Shown: in pieces, positions 55,220-64,000 of the stretch
Position numbering within the stretch: position 1 is the stretch's first letter
Layout: every line of letters starts with the position of its first letter
NCBI GenBank assembly: GCA_002007465.1
Contig: LNAC01000162.1
Span: 2,209,832 to 2,273,831, forward strand
Length of the DNA stretch: 64,000 nucleotides
Direction of reading: 5' to 3'
Origin: Ailurus styani
Taxonomy: Eukaryota > Chordata > Mammalia > Carnivora > Ailuridae
Notes under the pieces: generated by a model
Databases searched by the model: none
Told to the model about the DNA's origin: nothing
What the model saw: the letters and a program-made list of their open reading frames with translations, nothing else
Translations under genes and position numbers: made by a program

Positions 55220-55477
55220 CTAAATATATAAAACAAATATTAATGACCTGAAGGAATAAGTAGACAGCAATACAATAATAGTAAGGGACTTTAATACTCC
55301 ACTTTCACCAAGTAGATCATCCATATAGTGTTTGAATAAAAACACCTTAAGTGACACATTAGACCAGATGGAACTAATAAATATATACAGAACATTCCAT
55401 CCAACAGCAAGACAATTCTTCCTATAACAGAATTTTCTCCAGGACACATCATATATTAGGTCAAATAAAAGTATCAA
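55220..55477 (+). pseudogene. L1 ORF2p endonuclease relic
   Basis: On the plus strand the DNA 'AGTAAGGGACTTTAATACTC' (family GDFNTP, with Arg for Gly), 'TTAGACCAGATGGAACTAAT' and 'CAGAACATTCCATCC' mark the ORF2 endonuclease. Stops and frameshifts prevent translation. Only the plus-strand reading has homology. Confidence 0.75.
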
Positions 55478-58045
55478 TAAATTTAAGAAGATTCAAACCT
55501 ATCAAGGATCATTTGGGACCAAATGGTATGAAACTAGAAATTAATTCCAAGAAGAAAACTGGAAAATTCACAATTACGTGGTGATTAAACAACATGCTAC
55601 TGAACAGCCAGTGGATCAAAGAAGAAATCAAAAGAGGAAAAACCATTTTAAGTGAAAATAGAACTACAACATTCCAAAATTTATGGGATGCAGCAAAAGC
55701 AGTTTTTTGTTTTTTTGGTTTTTTTGCAAAAGCAGTTCTAAGAGGGAAATACACAGTGATAAATGCCTACCTCACACAAAAGAAAAATCTCAAATAAACT
55801 GCCTAACTTTACACCTCACGGAACTAGAAAAAAATCCTAAAGTTAGAAGGAAGAAAATAACAAAGATAATATGAAACTAGAGCCAAAAAAAAAAAAAAGT
55901 AAACAAAATTGACAAACCCTTAGCTAGACTTAAAGAGGAAAAAAAGAGGGAAGGCTCAAAATAATCAGAAATGAAAGAGTAAACTATAACTGTTACCACA
56001 GAAATACAAAAGATCATACACTACTATGACCAGTATATGCCAATACCCTTGACCCCTTGAAGAAATAGGTAAGTTCCAAGAAACAAAAAACCTACTAAGA
56101 CTAGATCATGAAAAGTATATATCTGAAAATCAATCAGTAATCAGAAATCTCCAACAAACAGAAAGTACAGGACAAGATGGCTTCAGTGGTGATCTGTACC
56201 AAACATTTAAAAATAAATTAATACCAATCCTTCTCAAACTCTTCCAAAAATGGCGGAGGATGGAACACTTCTAAACTCATTTTGCAAGGCAAGCATTTCC
56301 CTGATACCAAAACCAGACAAAAAATTACAGGCTAATATTCATGATAAACACAGATGCAAAAATTCTCAAAAAAGTTTTAGCAAACTGAATTCAACAATGC
56401 ATTGAAAGGGTCATGCACCAGGATCAAGTGGGATTTATTCCAGGAATGCAAGAATGGTTCAACCTCTGAAAAATCAATCAGTATTATACACCACATTAAC
56501 AAAATGAAGGATAAAAATCATACAATCCTCTCAATTGATACAGAAAAAGCATTTGACTAAATTCAATACCAGTTCATGATTTAAAAAAAAATCCCTCAAA
56601 AAACCAGGAATGGAAGAAATTACCTCTACATAGTTAAGTCCATATATAGAAACCCATAGCTAGCCTCATAATCAAAGGTGAAATCTGAAAGCTTTTCCTC
56701 CAGAATCATCAAGATAAGGTTGCCCACTCTCACCATTTCTGTTGTATGTTGTACGAGAAAGCTTACCTAGAGCAATTAGGGTAAGAAAAAGAAAGGAATC
56801 CAAATTCTATATATCCGTGACATATAGAAAATACTAAAGATTCTACCAAAACAATTGTTATAATTAATAAAGCAATTAGGTAAAGTTGCAGGATATAAAA
56901 TCAGCATACAAAATCTGTTGCATTTCTATGCACTAATAATGATCTGAATGAGAAGTTTACAGAACTACCCCATTTTTTTTAATCAAAAAGAATAAAAAAC
57001 CTAGGAATACATATAACCAAGGAGGTAAAAGACTTGTGTACCAAAAAAAATTTTAGTCATTGCTGAAAGAAATTGAAGAGGACACAAATAATGGAAAAAT
57101 ATCTCATGCTCATGGATTGAAAAACAAATAGTATTTTGAAAATGTCCATTTTACCCAAACCAATCTACAGATTCAGTGCAATCCCTAGTAAAGTACTAAT
57201 GGCATTTTTTACAGAAATAAACCATACAATTCTAAAATTTGTATGGAATCACAAAGGACCCCAAATAGAAATATGAGAACAAAGCTGGAGGCATCACATT
57301 CTCTGATTTCAAACTATGTTAGAAGCTACAGTAATTGCAACGGTATGAAAGTGCCATAAAAATAGTCACATAGATGAATGGAACAGAATAGAGATCCCAG
57401 AAATAAACCCACACAAAAATGGTCAATTAAATTATGACAAAGGGAGAAAGTAGAGTTTCTTTAATTAATGGTGCTGGGAACCCTGAACAACCATATGCAA
57501 AAGAATAAAACTTGACCACTAACTTACACTGTACACAAAAATTAAATTAAAATGAAGTAAAGACTTGAATCTAAGAACTGAAACCATAAAATTCCTATAA
57601 GAAACCACAGGTGGTAAATTCTTTGATCTTGGTCTTCGCAATGATTTTTTTGGATTTGACACCAAATCAAAGGGAATAAAAGCAAAAATAAACAAGTGGA
57701 ACTACATCAAAATAAAGAGCTTCTGCAAAGTAAATTGTGAACAAAATGAAAAGGCAACCTATAGAATTAAAATACTAAATTATCTAATAGAAGGTTAATA
57801 TCCAAAATACATTTTAAAAAACTCCCCAATAGTAAAAAAAAAAAAAAACGAAAACAAAAAACTATTAAAAATGGGTAGAGGATCAGAACAGACATTGTCC
57901 AAAGATGACAAATAGCAGGCCAACAGGTATATGGAAAGTACTCAACATCACTAATCATCAGGAAATACAAATCAAAACCACTGTGAAATTATCACCTCAC
58001 ACTTCTTAGAATGGCTATTATCAAAAAGACAACACATAGCCAGTA

Positions 58046-58288
58046 TTGGCAAGGGTGTGGAGAAAGAGAATCTTGGTGCACTTTTGGTGGGAATATCAAT
58101 TGGTGCAAACCACTGTGAAAAACAGTATGCACGTTCTTCAACAATTAAAAATAGAACTATCAAATGATTCAGCAATTCCACTTCTTGGTAGTCATCTAAA
58201 GACAATGAAAATACTAACTCAAAAAAATATGCATTCCCAAGTTTACTGCAGTATTATTTACAATATCTACAACTTGGAAGCAAACTAA
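58046..58288 (+). pseudogene. L1 ORF2p C-terminus
   Basis: An 80-codon frame with 'WWEYQLVQTTVKN', 'LKIELSNDSAIPLLGSHLK' and 'KNMHSQVYCSIIYNIY', the late ORF2p region (family WWEC...PAIPLLGIYP). It ends before the usual terminus. Confidence 0.87.
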
Positions 58289-58845
58289 GGGTCTATAGAT
58301 GGTTGAATTGATAAAGAAGATGTGGGGGTGTGTCTGTATGATGGAATATTATTCAGCCATAATAAAACAGTATCCTGCCATTTTTGAAAACGTGTGGAGT
58401 TTGTAGGCATTTTGCTAAGTGAAATAAGTCAGAGAGAAATGCAGTTTGATCTTACTTAATATGTGGTACCTTAAAAAAAAAACAACAGGTACAGAGAACA
58501 GACTGGTGGTTGCAGGGGGTGTAGAGAAAGGCATAATGAGTGAAAGATATGAAAATGTACAAGCTTCCGGTTATAAAATGAATAAGTCATGGTGATATAA
58601 TGTACATCACGGTAACTATAGCTAATAATACTGTATTATCTATTTAAAAGTTGCAGGGAAAGTAGATCTTAAAAGTTGTAAGAAATAAAATTTGCAACTA
58701 TGTATAGTGACAGATGTGAACTAGGCTTATTATTGTGGTGATCACTGCACAGTGTATACAAATAATACATCAGCATGCTGTGCACCTGAAACTAAGATAA
58801 TGTTACATGTCGATTTTATCTCAATACAAAAAAAATGTATAAATA

Positions 58846-59016
58846 GGGACTCCTTGGTGGCTCAGTCAGTGAAGCATCTCTTCTTCAGCTCAGGTCATGA
58901 ACCCAGGGTCCTGGGATCAAGCTCCCTGTCAGGCTCCTTGCTCAGTGGGGAGCCTGCTTCTCCCTCAGCCTGCCACTCCCCCTGCTTATGCTCTGTCAAT
59001 AAATAATCTTTTTTTA
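58846..59016 (+). mobile_element. CAN-SINE (SINEC), arctoid-type
   Basis: 'GGGACTCCTTGGTGGCTCAG', 'GTCAGTGAAGCATCTCTTC', 'CTCTGTCAATAAATAATC', A tail. TSD AAAATGTATAAATA against AAAATGCATAAATA. Inserted just past the L1 3' end. Confidence 0.94.
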
Positions 59017-60189
59017 AAAAATGCATAAATAAAAGTCAGCAATAAAGATAATTGGTATCTCTTCTAACTTTTCTGAATTTTATGACAATAAGAGTCACAG
59101 CATCGAAAAGCCTAAAATAATTTACTATATTTCTTTATTATGATAAATTACATCTCTTGTGGGCATTAATTACTAATATATACCTGTATATCAGTATGGA
59201 CAAATACAGCAAAAGAAACATGAAAGATAAAGATAAATTATAAATGTAACATCAAAATTTTGTAGCTGTACATTTTTCCAGAGGAAATGAAAACATTTCA
59301 CCATAGGGTTTTATAGGAAATTGATTTTGTAAGATTTTTATGTGGCAGAATTTTGTACAGAATTTTGAAGAGAAGGTAGAGGTATGAATTTGCAAAAGAG
59401 GGAGAAAAAACTGGGTTATTAGGGCTTGCAAGCAGGGAAAATGCATTTTGTTAACTAGATTAAAAAAACTGGGCAGGAGCTTATAATATATGGTAGACTA
59501 CTATGAGTTTATATATTTACTTCATGTACAGTATTTGACTAAAATGCCTTATGAATTTTATGCTTTCATATTTTCATCCCAATCCAGTTCTTTCTTGACG
59601 CATCCGTTTAAGAATATTATCTCTAGGAAATACATTAAATAAGTCCAACTCTAAACAATAATGTAGAATTATTATGGTCTTCATTTAGAGTACAATTGGA
59701 GCAGAAATTTCTGCTTAGCTTTTAATCCTGTAGATTTTCAATTACTTTCCACAGTGCTCCTTGGAGCCCCCCATGCATTCCTATTTCAAAAATCAGTCAA
59801 GAATTTGAGGGGTTTATAGTGCAATTTTGGTCCTCTATTCCCTGAACTATTTTTCTGAGTATTTTCCTCCTCAATTTCCAGTCTTCTGGCAGCCCCAAAT
59901 TCTTTCTTTTGACACTTTAAGCCAAAAAACTGGAATTTTCTGCTTGAGTTTAGCTGACCCACTCTATATGGACTGAGGATTACACTCTGAACCATATAAA
60001 TACAGCTCTCACCCTGTTTTGTTTCCTTATTTTGGAAGTCGAATCAATTCCATTTTCTGCCTTCAAAGAGTTGAGTTTTAAAATATTTTGTCCAGAGTTT
60101 ACAATAGCTATCGGAGAGATGTTTAGTCTGATATCACCTATTACCAGAACCTGCAGTGATTTTAAACTTTGAAGGTATTATACAATTGC
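59017..60189. other. Unassigned stretch
   Basis: 1.2 kb with no recognised family. 59700-60080 is relatively complex ('TCCAGTCTTCTGGCAGCCCC') and may be an ancient L1 5' region, but I cannot confirm it. Confidence 0.4.
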
Positions 60190-60330
60190 CTTCTGAATTC
60201 TATTTTTGCTAATGAGCAATACACTTTGGTCTAATTATCATTTTTATAGGTAAATTCAGATTGCTTTTAATTGCTATCATTTTCACTGGTTTTCTTCAAT
60301 TTTCCTATAATGTATCTAGCTTTAAGGTGT
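60190..60330 (-). mobile_element. Possible ancient L1 ORF1-region fragment
   Basis: 'TTGCCTTCTGAATTCTATTTT', 'TTGCTATCATTTTCACTGG' and 'CCTATAATGTATCTAGC' resemble antisense old-L1 ORF1 text. Weak match. Confidence 0.35.
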
Positions 60331-60429
60331 GTATGTGAGAGGGACAGACAGACAGGCAAAGACATGACTCCATACACTGCTCAGTCTCAGGATTCATTTT
60401 TTTCTTAATTCTGCAATATTTTTAAATAT

Positions 60430-61055
60430 CTCTTTCAATATAATCTCTCCCAGTTTTCACTGCCACCTGTCTTGGGAATTGAATTACTGTAATAGCCTCA
60501 TAACAGGCCGCCAAATTTCTACTTGCCTTCCCTCAATGGTCCACTCCGAATGTAGCAGCTAGAATGATCCTTTAATGTATATCTGGTCTTAAATCCCATT
60601 CCCTTGCTTTTCAAGACCAACAGATGCCTCTATACTTAACTGAATTCCTTTGTAATTCATATAATTCCTTAGAGGATATAGTATCTGACATCTCCTATTC
60701 CTGTTTTTCACAATCTCTCTATTCCTACCTCCTTGCTTATTTTGAATATGCCATAGATGTTCTCGATATACAGCATTTGCTCTAGATCTGCCTTCTGCCT
60801 GAAGTACAACTGTAATAGTGATCTATTTGACTAAATCCCATAGTCCTTTTAATATTTTCTTTCAAATTCCTCAGAATCCTTTTTTGAACACCCTATCAAA
60901 TACTGCAATTGGCCCCTACTCTCACACCTCGCTAGAATGTAAATTTCCCAAGGATGGGAGTCTATTTTGTCACAGATGTATCCAAGTGCTTTGAATGAAG
61001 GCTGGCATGTAGACTATAAACATTTATTGAATGAATAAATGTGTGATAGATTCCC
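60430..61055 (+). mobile_element. L2 LINE, 3' end
   Basis: Follows the L2 consensus in order: 'AATGTAGCAGCTAGAATGATC', 'TTAAATCCCATTCCCTTGC', 'CTAGATCTGCCTTCTGCCTG', 'CTAGAATGTAAATTTCCCAAGG', 'GGGAGTCTATTTTGTCACAG', 'CATTTATTGAATGAATAAATG'. Ancient, non-coding. Confidence 0.85.
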
Positions 61056-61849
61056 ATCCATCTATTTACCATGTCTCTTCACTATTCTTACAATTTTCCT
61101 ATCTGTGTTGCATTCTGAGTAATTTGCAAAGCTATCTACCAATGGTTTAATCCTTCCCTTGTGTGTAGTCTGCTTATACCATTTCATTAAGGTATCTAAA
61201 ATATTTGTAACTATTGTTACAGCAAGATTTGGTTTTGTTTCCTCTCAATATTTTACTTTTTTTTTTTTTTTACTGACTTTTGGCTTTTGGTTTCTATGCC
61301 TTGCTGTTTCTTCTCATGGATGTTAACTACTTAATTTATCTTTCCACTTTATTATATTTAGTTCTTGATGTAAGAATTATTTTTGTTTCTAAAGTGTGTC
61401 TTCTTAATGGTGTTATTCTTCTTTATGCGGTTTGTAATTTTTGACTGTGAACTCATCTTCAGAGGGGTTATTTTCCATGCAATCTCTGTTTTCTATGGTC
61501 TAAGGCATTTTTATCACCCCTATATGGTTGTGTTTAGTTGGTACTCCTGGGATTCTGTGTATTTCTTCCATTTCTAAACTAGTTTTAAATTAATTTATTT
61601 GCTTGGAATAACTGAAAAATACCTCTTAGTTTGAAGCAAACCACAATTACAAAGGGAAGGATCCTCTTTCACCTTTAAAATAATAGCTCTTTGCTCCTGG
61701 GTTATGTCAAGTTTGACTAGCATCATAACCTTATAGGCTCAGTCTCTACTCAACTCTGTGACTTTCAGTCTTCCTAATCCTATCCCCCCAGCCCCCATAC
61801 TTCACCATTTCTGTTTCTTGTTTTCACACCTGGCTATATATATTTTTTT
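61056..61849. other. Unassigned stretch
   Basis: T-rich sequence with small open frames (for example 61383-61577) but no recognised family or protein. Confidence 0.45.
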
Positions 61850-62233
61850 CTTTCAAGTTTTTATTTAAATTTCAGTTTGTTAACATATAGTGTAATATTA
61901 GTTTCAGGGTAGAATTTAGTGATTCATCACTTACATGTAACACCCAGTGCTCATCACAAGTGCCCTCCTTAATACCTATCACCTATTGAGCCCATCCACC
62001 CTACCCACCTCCCCTCCAGCAACCTTCAGTTTGTTCTCTATAGAGTCTCTTTTATGATTTGCTTCTCTTTTTCCCCACCCTTATGTTCACCTGTTTTGTT
62101 TCTTAAATTCCACATGAGTGAAATCAGATGGTATTTGTCTCTGACTTATTTCACTTAGCATATACACTCTAGTTCTATCCATGTTGTTGCAAATGGCAAG
62201 ATTTCAATCTTTTGATGGCTGAGTAATATTCCA

Positions 62234-62275
62234 GTGTGTGTGTGTGTGTGTGTACACACACACACACACGCACAC
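62234..62275. repeat. (TG)n(CA)n microsatellite
   Basis: About ten TG units switch into CA units, making a near-palindromic alternating purine-pyrimidine tract inside the L1. Confidence 0.95.
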
Positions 62276-62494
62276 CCCACATTGTCTTCATTCATTCATC
62301 ACTGGATGGACATGTGGGCTGTTTTCATAGTTTGGCTATTGATGATAATGCTGCTATAGACATTGGGGTGTGTGTGCCCCTTCAAATCAGTATTTTTGAA
62401 TCCTTGGGTAAATACCTAGTAGTGTAATTGGTAGATCATAAGGTAGTTCTACTTTTAACTTTTTGAGGAACCTCCATACTCCTTTCCAGAGTGG

Positions 62495-62722
62495 CTACAC
62501 CAGTTTGCTTTCCCACCAACAGGGTAAAAGGGTTCCCCTTTCTCCATATCCTTGCCAACTTCTGTTGTTCCCTGTGTTGTTAATTTCAGCCATTCTGACG
62601 GGTGTGAGGTGGTATCTCATAGTAGTTTTGATTTGTATTTCCCTGATGATCAGTGATGACGAGCACCTTTTCATGTGTCTATCAGCTGTCTGTATGTCTT
62701 CTTTGGAAAAATGTCTATTCAT
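62495..62722 (-). pseudogene. L1 ORF2p C-terminal fragment
   Basis: A 75-codon frame: '[18 protein letters not shown]', '[20 protein letters not shown]', '[15 protein letters not shown]'. The cysteine-rich motif shows Ser, Tyr, Pro and Ser at positions that are Cys/His in the family. Confidence 0.9.
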
Positions 62723-62930
62723 ATCTTCTGTCCATTTCTTTACTGGATTATTTGTTTTGGGGGCATTGAGTTTGAGAAGTTCTTTATAGATTTTGGCTAC
62801 TAACCCTTATCAGATATGTCATTTGCAAATATCTTTTCCCATTCTGTAGGTTGCCTTTTACTTTTGTTGATTTTTTCCCCTCACTGTGCAGCAGCTTTTT
62901 GTTTTGATAAAGTCCCAATAGTTTTTGGGT

Positions 62931-62958
62931 TTGTTTTGTTTTGTTTTGTTTTGTTTTG
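62931..62958. repeat. (TTTTG)n short tandem repeat
   Basis: Five or six TTTTG units inside the L1. Confidence 0.93.
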
Positions 62959-63349
62959 CTTTTGTTTCCCTTGCTTCCAGAGATGTGTCTGGTAAGAAGT
63001 TCTATGGCTGAGGTCAAAGAGGTTGCTGCCTGTGTTTTCCTCTAGGATTTTTATGGTCTCCTACCTCACATTTAGGTCTTTTATCCATTTTGAATTTATC
63101 TTTGTGTATAGTATAAGAAAGTGATCATTTCATTCTTTTGCATGTTGCTGTTCAGTTTTCCCAACACCATTTTTGAGAGACTGTCTTTTTTCCACAGGCT
63201 ATGTATTTTTAAAATTATTTTTTAAATATTTATATGTGTTTGAAGCTTGAGGTGAACATTTCCCCATCTCTTCATAGGAAGTCACCTAGCATCTATGTTA
63301 ATAGCTACATATAAGTTGTAGCCCCTACTACATACCCTTGGCACAACAT

Positions 63350-63600
63350 GCTGTAGTCACACTAAATTTCTCATTTTCAAAACATCATGAACATTCTTTT
63401 TTTTATGACTTCAAACATGCACTTTATTCTCCTTGTAATTGCTTTAATTATCTTTCCTAAATTCTTTCTGGAAAACTCATATGTATCATTAAACACCAAA
63501 TGAAAAGTCTCCTCTGTGGAGATATCACTGAATCTTCCCAGTAGAGTTAATTGCCCTATACGACGCATTTATGTATCTGTCCTCTAAATCCGACTTTAAG
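63350..63600 (+). mobile_element. L2 LINE remnant
   Basis: 'AAATGAAAAGTCTCCTCTGTG', 'CCCAGTAGAGTTAATTGCCC' fit the L2 3' region, with diverged upstream text ('CATGCACTTTATTCTCC'). Confidence 0.6.
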
Positions 63601-64000
63601 AACAGAATAAAACATGAATATACTTTAAGAATAGAATAAAAATGTTATGCTTTTCTCCATAACTGTTCACCACGGTTACTTAATAATGAATTAAAAAATA
63701 AAACTTCAACTTAAAAATGTATATTAATTTTGGGAAACAATATTAGGAATAGCTTTTCTTCCTTTAAATTTGAACTATTGTGAAATATAATGCAGTTCCA
63801 AGAAATAATGTTTTTTGGCACATTCTGTTGCCATTTTTGTCTTTTTTTTGTAGAAATTATAAGTATGACCTCTCAAATATGGACTAACTCAAACATAAAG
63901 AATATGATTTCTGCATCTATCTCCTGAACTACAGGAAAGAGATAGTTACTGATTATTCTACCTCTGTATATTAGTGAGAATCACAACTCTAAATTTATCA
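63601..64000. other. Unassigned AT-rich stretch
   Basis: Nothing recognised up to the window end. A short echo 'ACTTTAAGAA(C/T)AGAATAAAA' occurs twice near 63600-63640. Confidence 0.5.

Larger units (their letters stand above)
53113..58836 (+). mobile_element. Nearly full-length, dead LINE-1
   Basis: 5' start near 53113 ('TCAAGATAATGAAGTAGGAAG'), ORF1 remains to about 54230, linker about 54440-54950, ORF2 about 54.95-58.3 kb, 3'UTR to about 58836 ('GTGCACCTGAAACTAAG'). SINEs at 53475 and 54258 lie inside and one at 58846 follows the tail. The reverse transcriptase is recognisable at 56.2-56.8 kb ('GGATCAAGTGGGATTTATTC'), but the FADD region near 56800 is largely deleted. Confidence 0.9.
61850..63197 (-). 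mobile_element. Young 5'-truncated LINE-1, 1.35 kb
   Basis: L1 3'UTR ('TATTTAAATTTCAGTTTGTT', 'AACACCCAGTGCTCATCAC') followed by the ORF2 C-terminus in antisense. TSD GGCTATATATATTTTT (from 61832) against GGCTATGTATTTTT (from 63198). It contains a TG/CA microsatellite and a (GTTTT)n stretch. Closest relative in the window: 37405-38368. Confidence 0.9.

Noticed and set aside
1..64000. CRISPR arrays, operons, bacterial promoters, phage or novel defence systems
   Set aside because: This is vertebrate nuclear DNA full of SINEs and LINEs. The regularly recurring sequences are SINE copies and assembly duplications.
1..64000. Endogenous retrovirus or mitochondrial insertion
   Set aside because: I found no LTR pair, gag/pol/env-like frame or mitochondrial gene text. 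Reverse-transcriptase similarity is all L1-type.

Overview
The window looks like non-coding nuclear DNA from a carnivore, most likely a mustelid or a close arctoid relative. The main evidence is 31 full or partial CAN-SINE (SINEC) copies. Many carry the head 'GGCGCCTGGGTGGCTCAG' followed by 'TGGGTTAAAGCCTCTGC', which I recall as typical of mustelids. Others carry the broader arctoid form 'GTTAAGC(A/G)TCTGCC'. The LINE-1 3' ends and 5'UTRs are also of carnivore type. I found no supportable protein-coding exon, tRNA, rRNA, snRNA gene or CRISPR array. Every reading frame with recognisable similarity comes from decayed LINE-1 ORF1 or ORF2. The region is best read as intergenic or deep-intronic sequence.

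Layout. 1-2.5 kb: a 5'UTR-ORF1-endonuclease L1 piece (+) abuts an inverted L1 piece (-). 2.7-5.5 kb: unassigned AT-rich DNA with three SINEs. 5.56-9.86 kb: an ancient L1M (+) split by a 3.3-kb L1 (-) with a target-site duplication (TSD). 10.2-14.4 kb: an L1 (-) that keeps its 5'UTR and ORF1, contains a long polypyrimidine tract and is interrupted by a 522-bp run of N. 14.4-26.6 kb: mostly unassigned DNA with scattered SINEs and old L1M, MIR and CR1/L3-like remnants. 26.6-39.9 kb: dense nested L1s, including one consisting only of a 5' end joined to a 3' end. 39.9-41.1 kb: unassigned DNA between two L1 5' ends that face away from each other. 41.1-47.5 kb: a full-length but dead L1 (+) carrying three SINEs. 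47.5-53.1 kb: unassigned DNA, a SINE cluster, a second copy of the ancient repeat seen at 17.7 kb, L1 3' fragments and a MIR. 53.1-58.8 kb: another nearly full-length dead L1 (+). 59.0-64.0 kb: unassigned DNA, two L2 remnants and a young 5'-truncated L1 (-).

Nothing here acts as a gene system. The informative content is transposon history and assembly structure. Eight isolated single-N positions are each flanked by near-identical sequence, the signature of overlapping contig ends or alleles placed in tandem. At two of them a partial SINE stops at the N and is followed by the same locus without the SINE, which suggests heterozygous SINE insertions. Repeat boundaries and family names come from reading the sequence against remembered consensus sequences, so edges are usually good to about 5-30 bp. 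Subfamily names need a library search.
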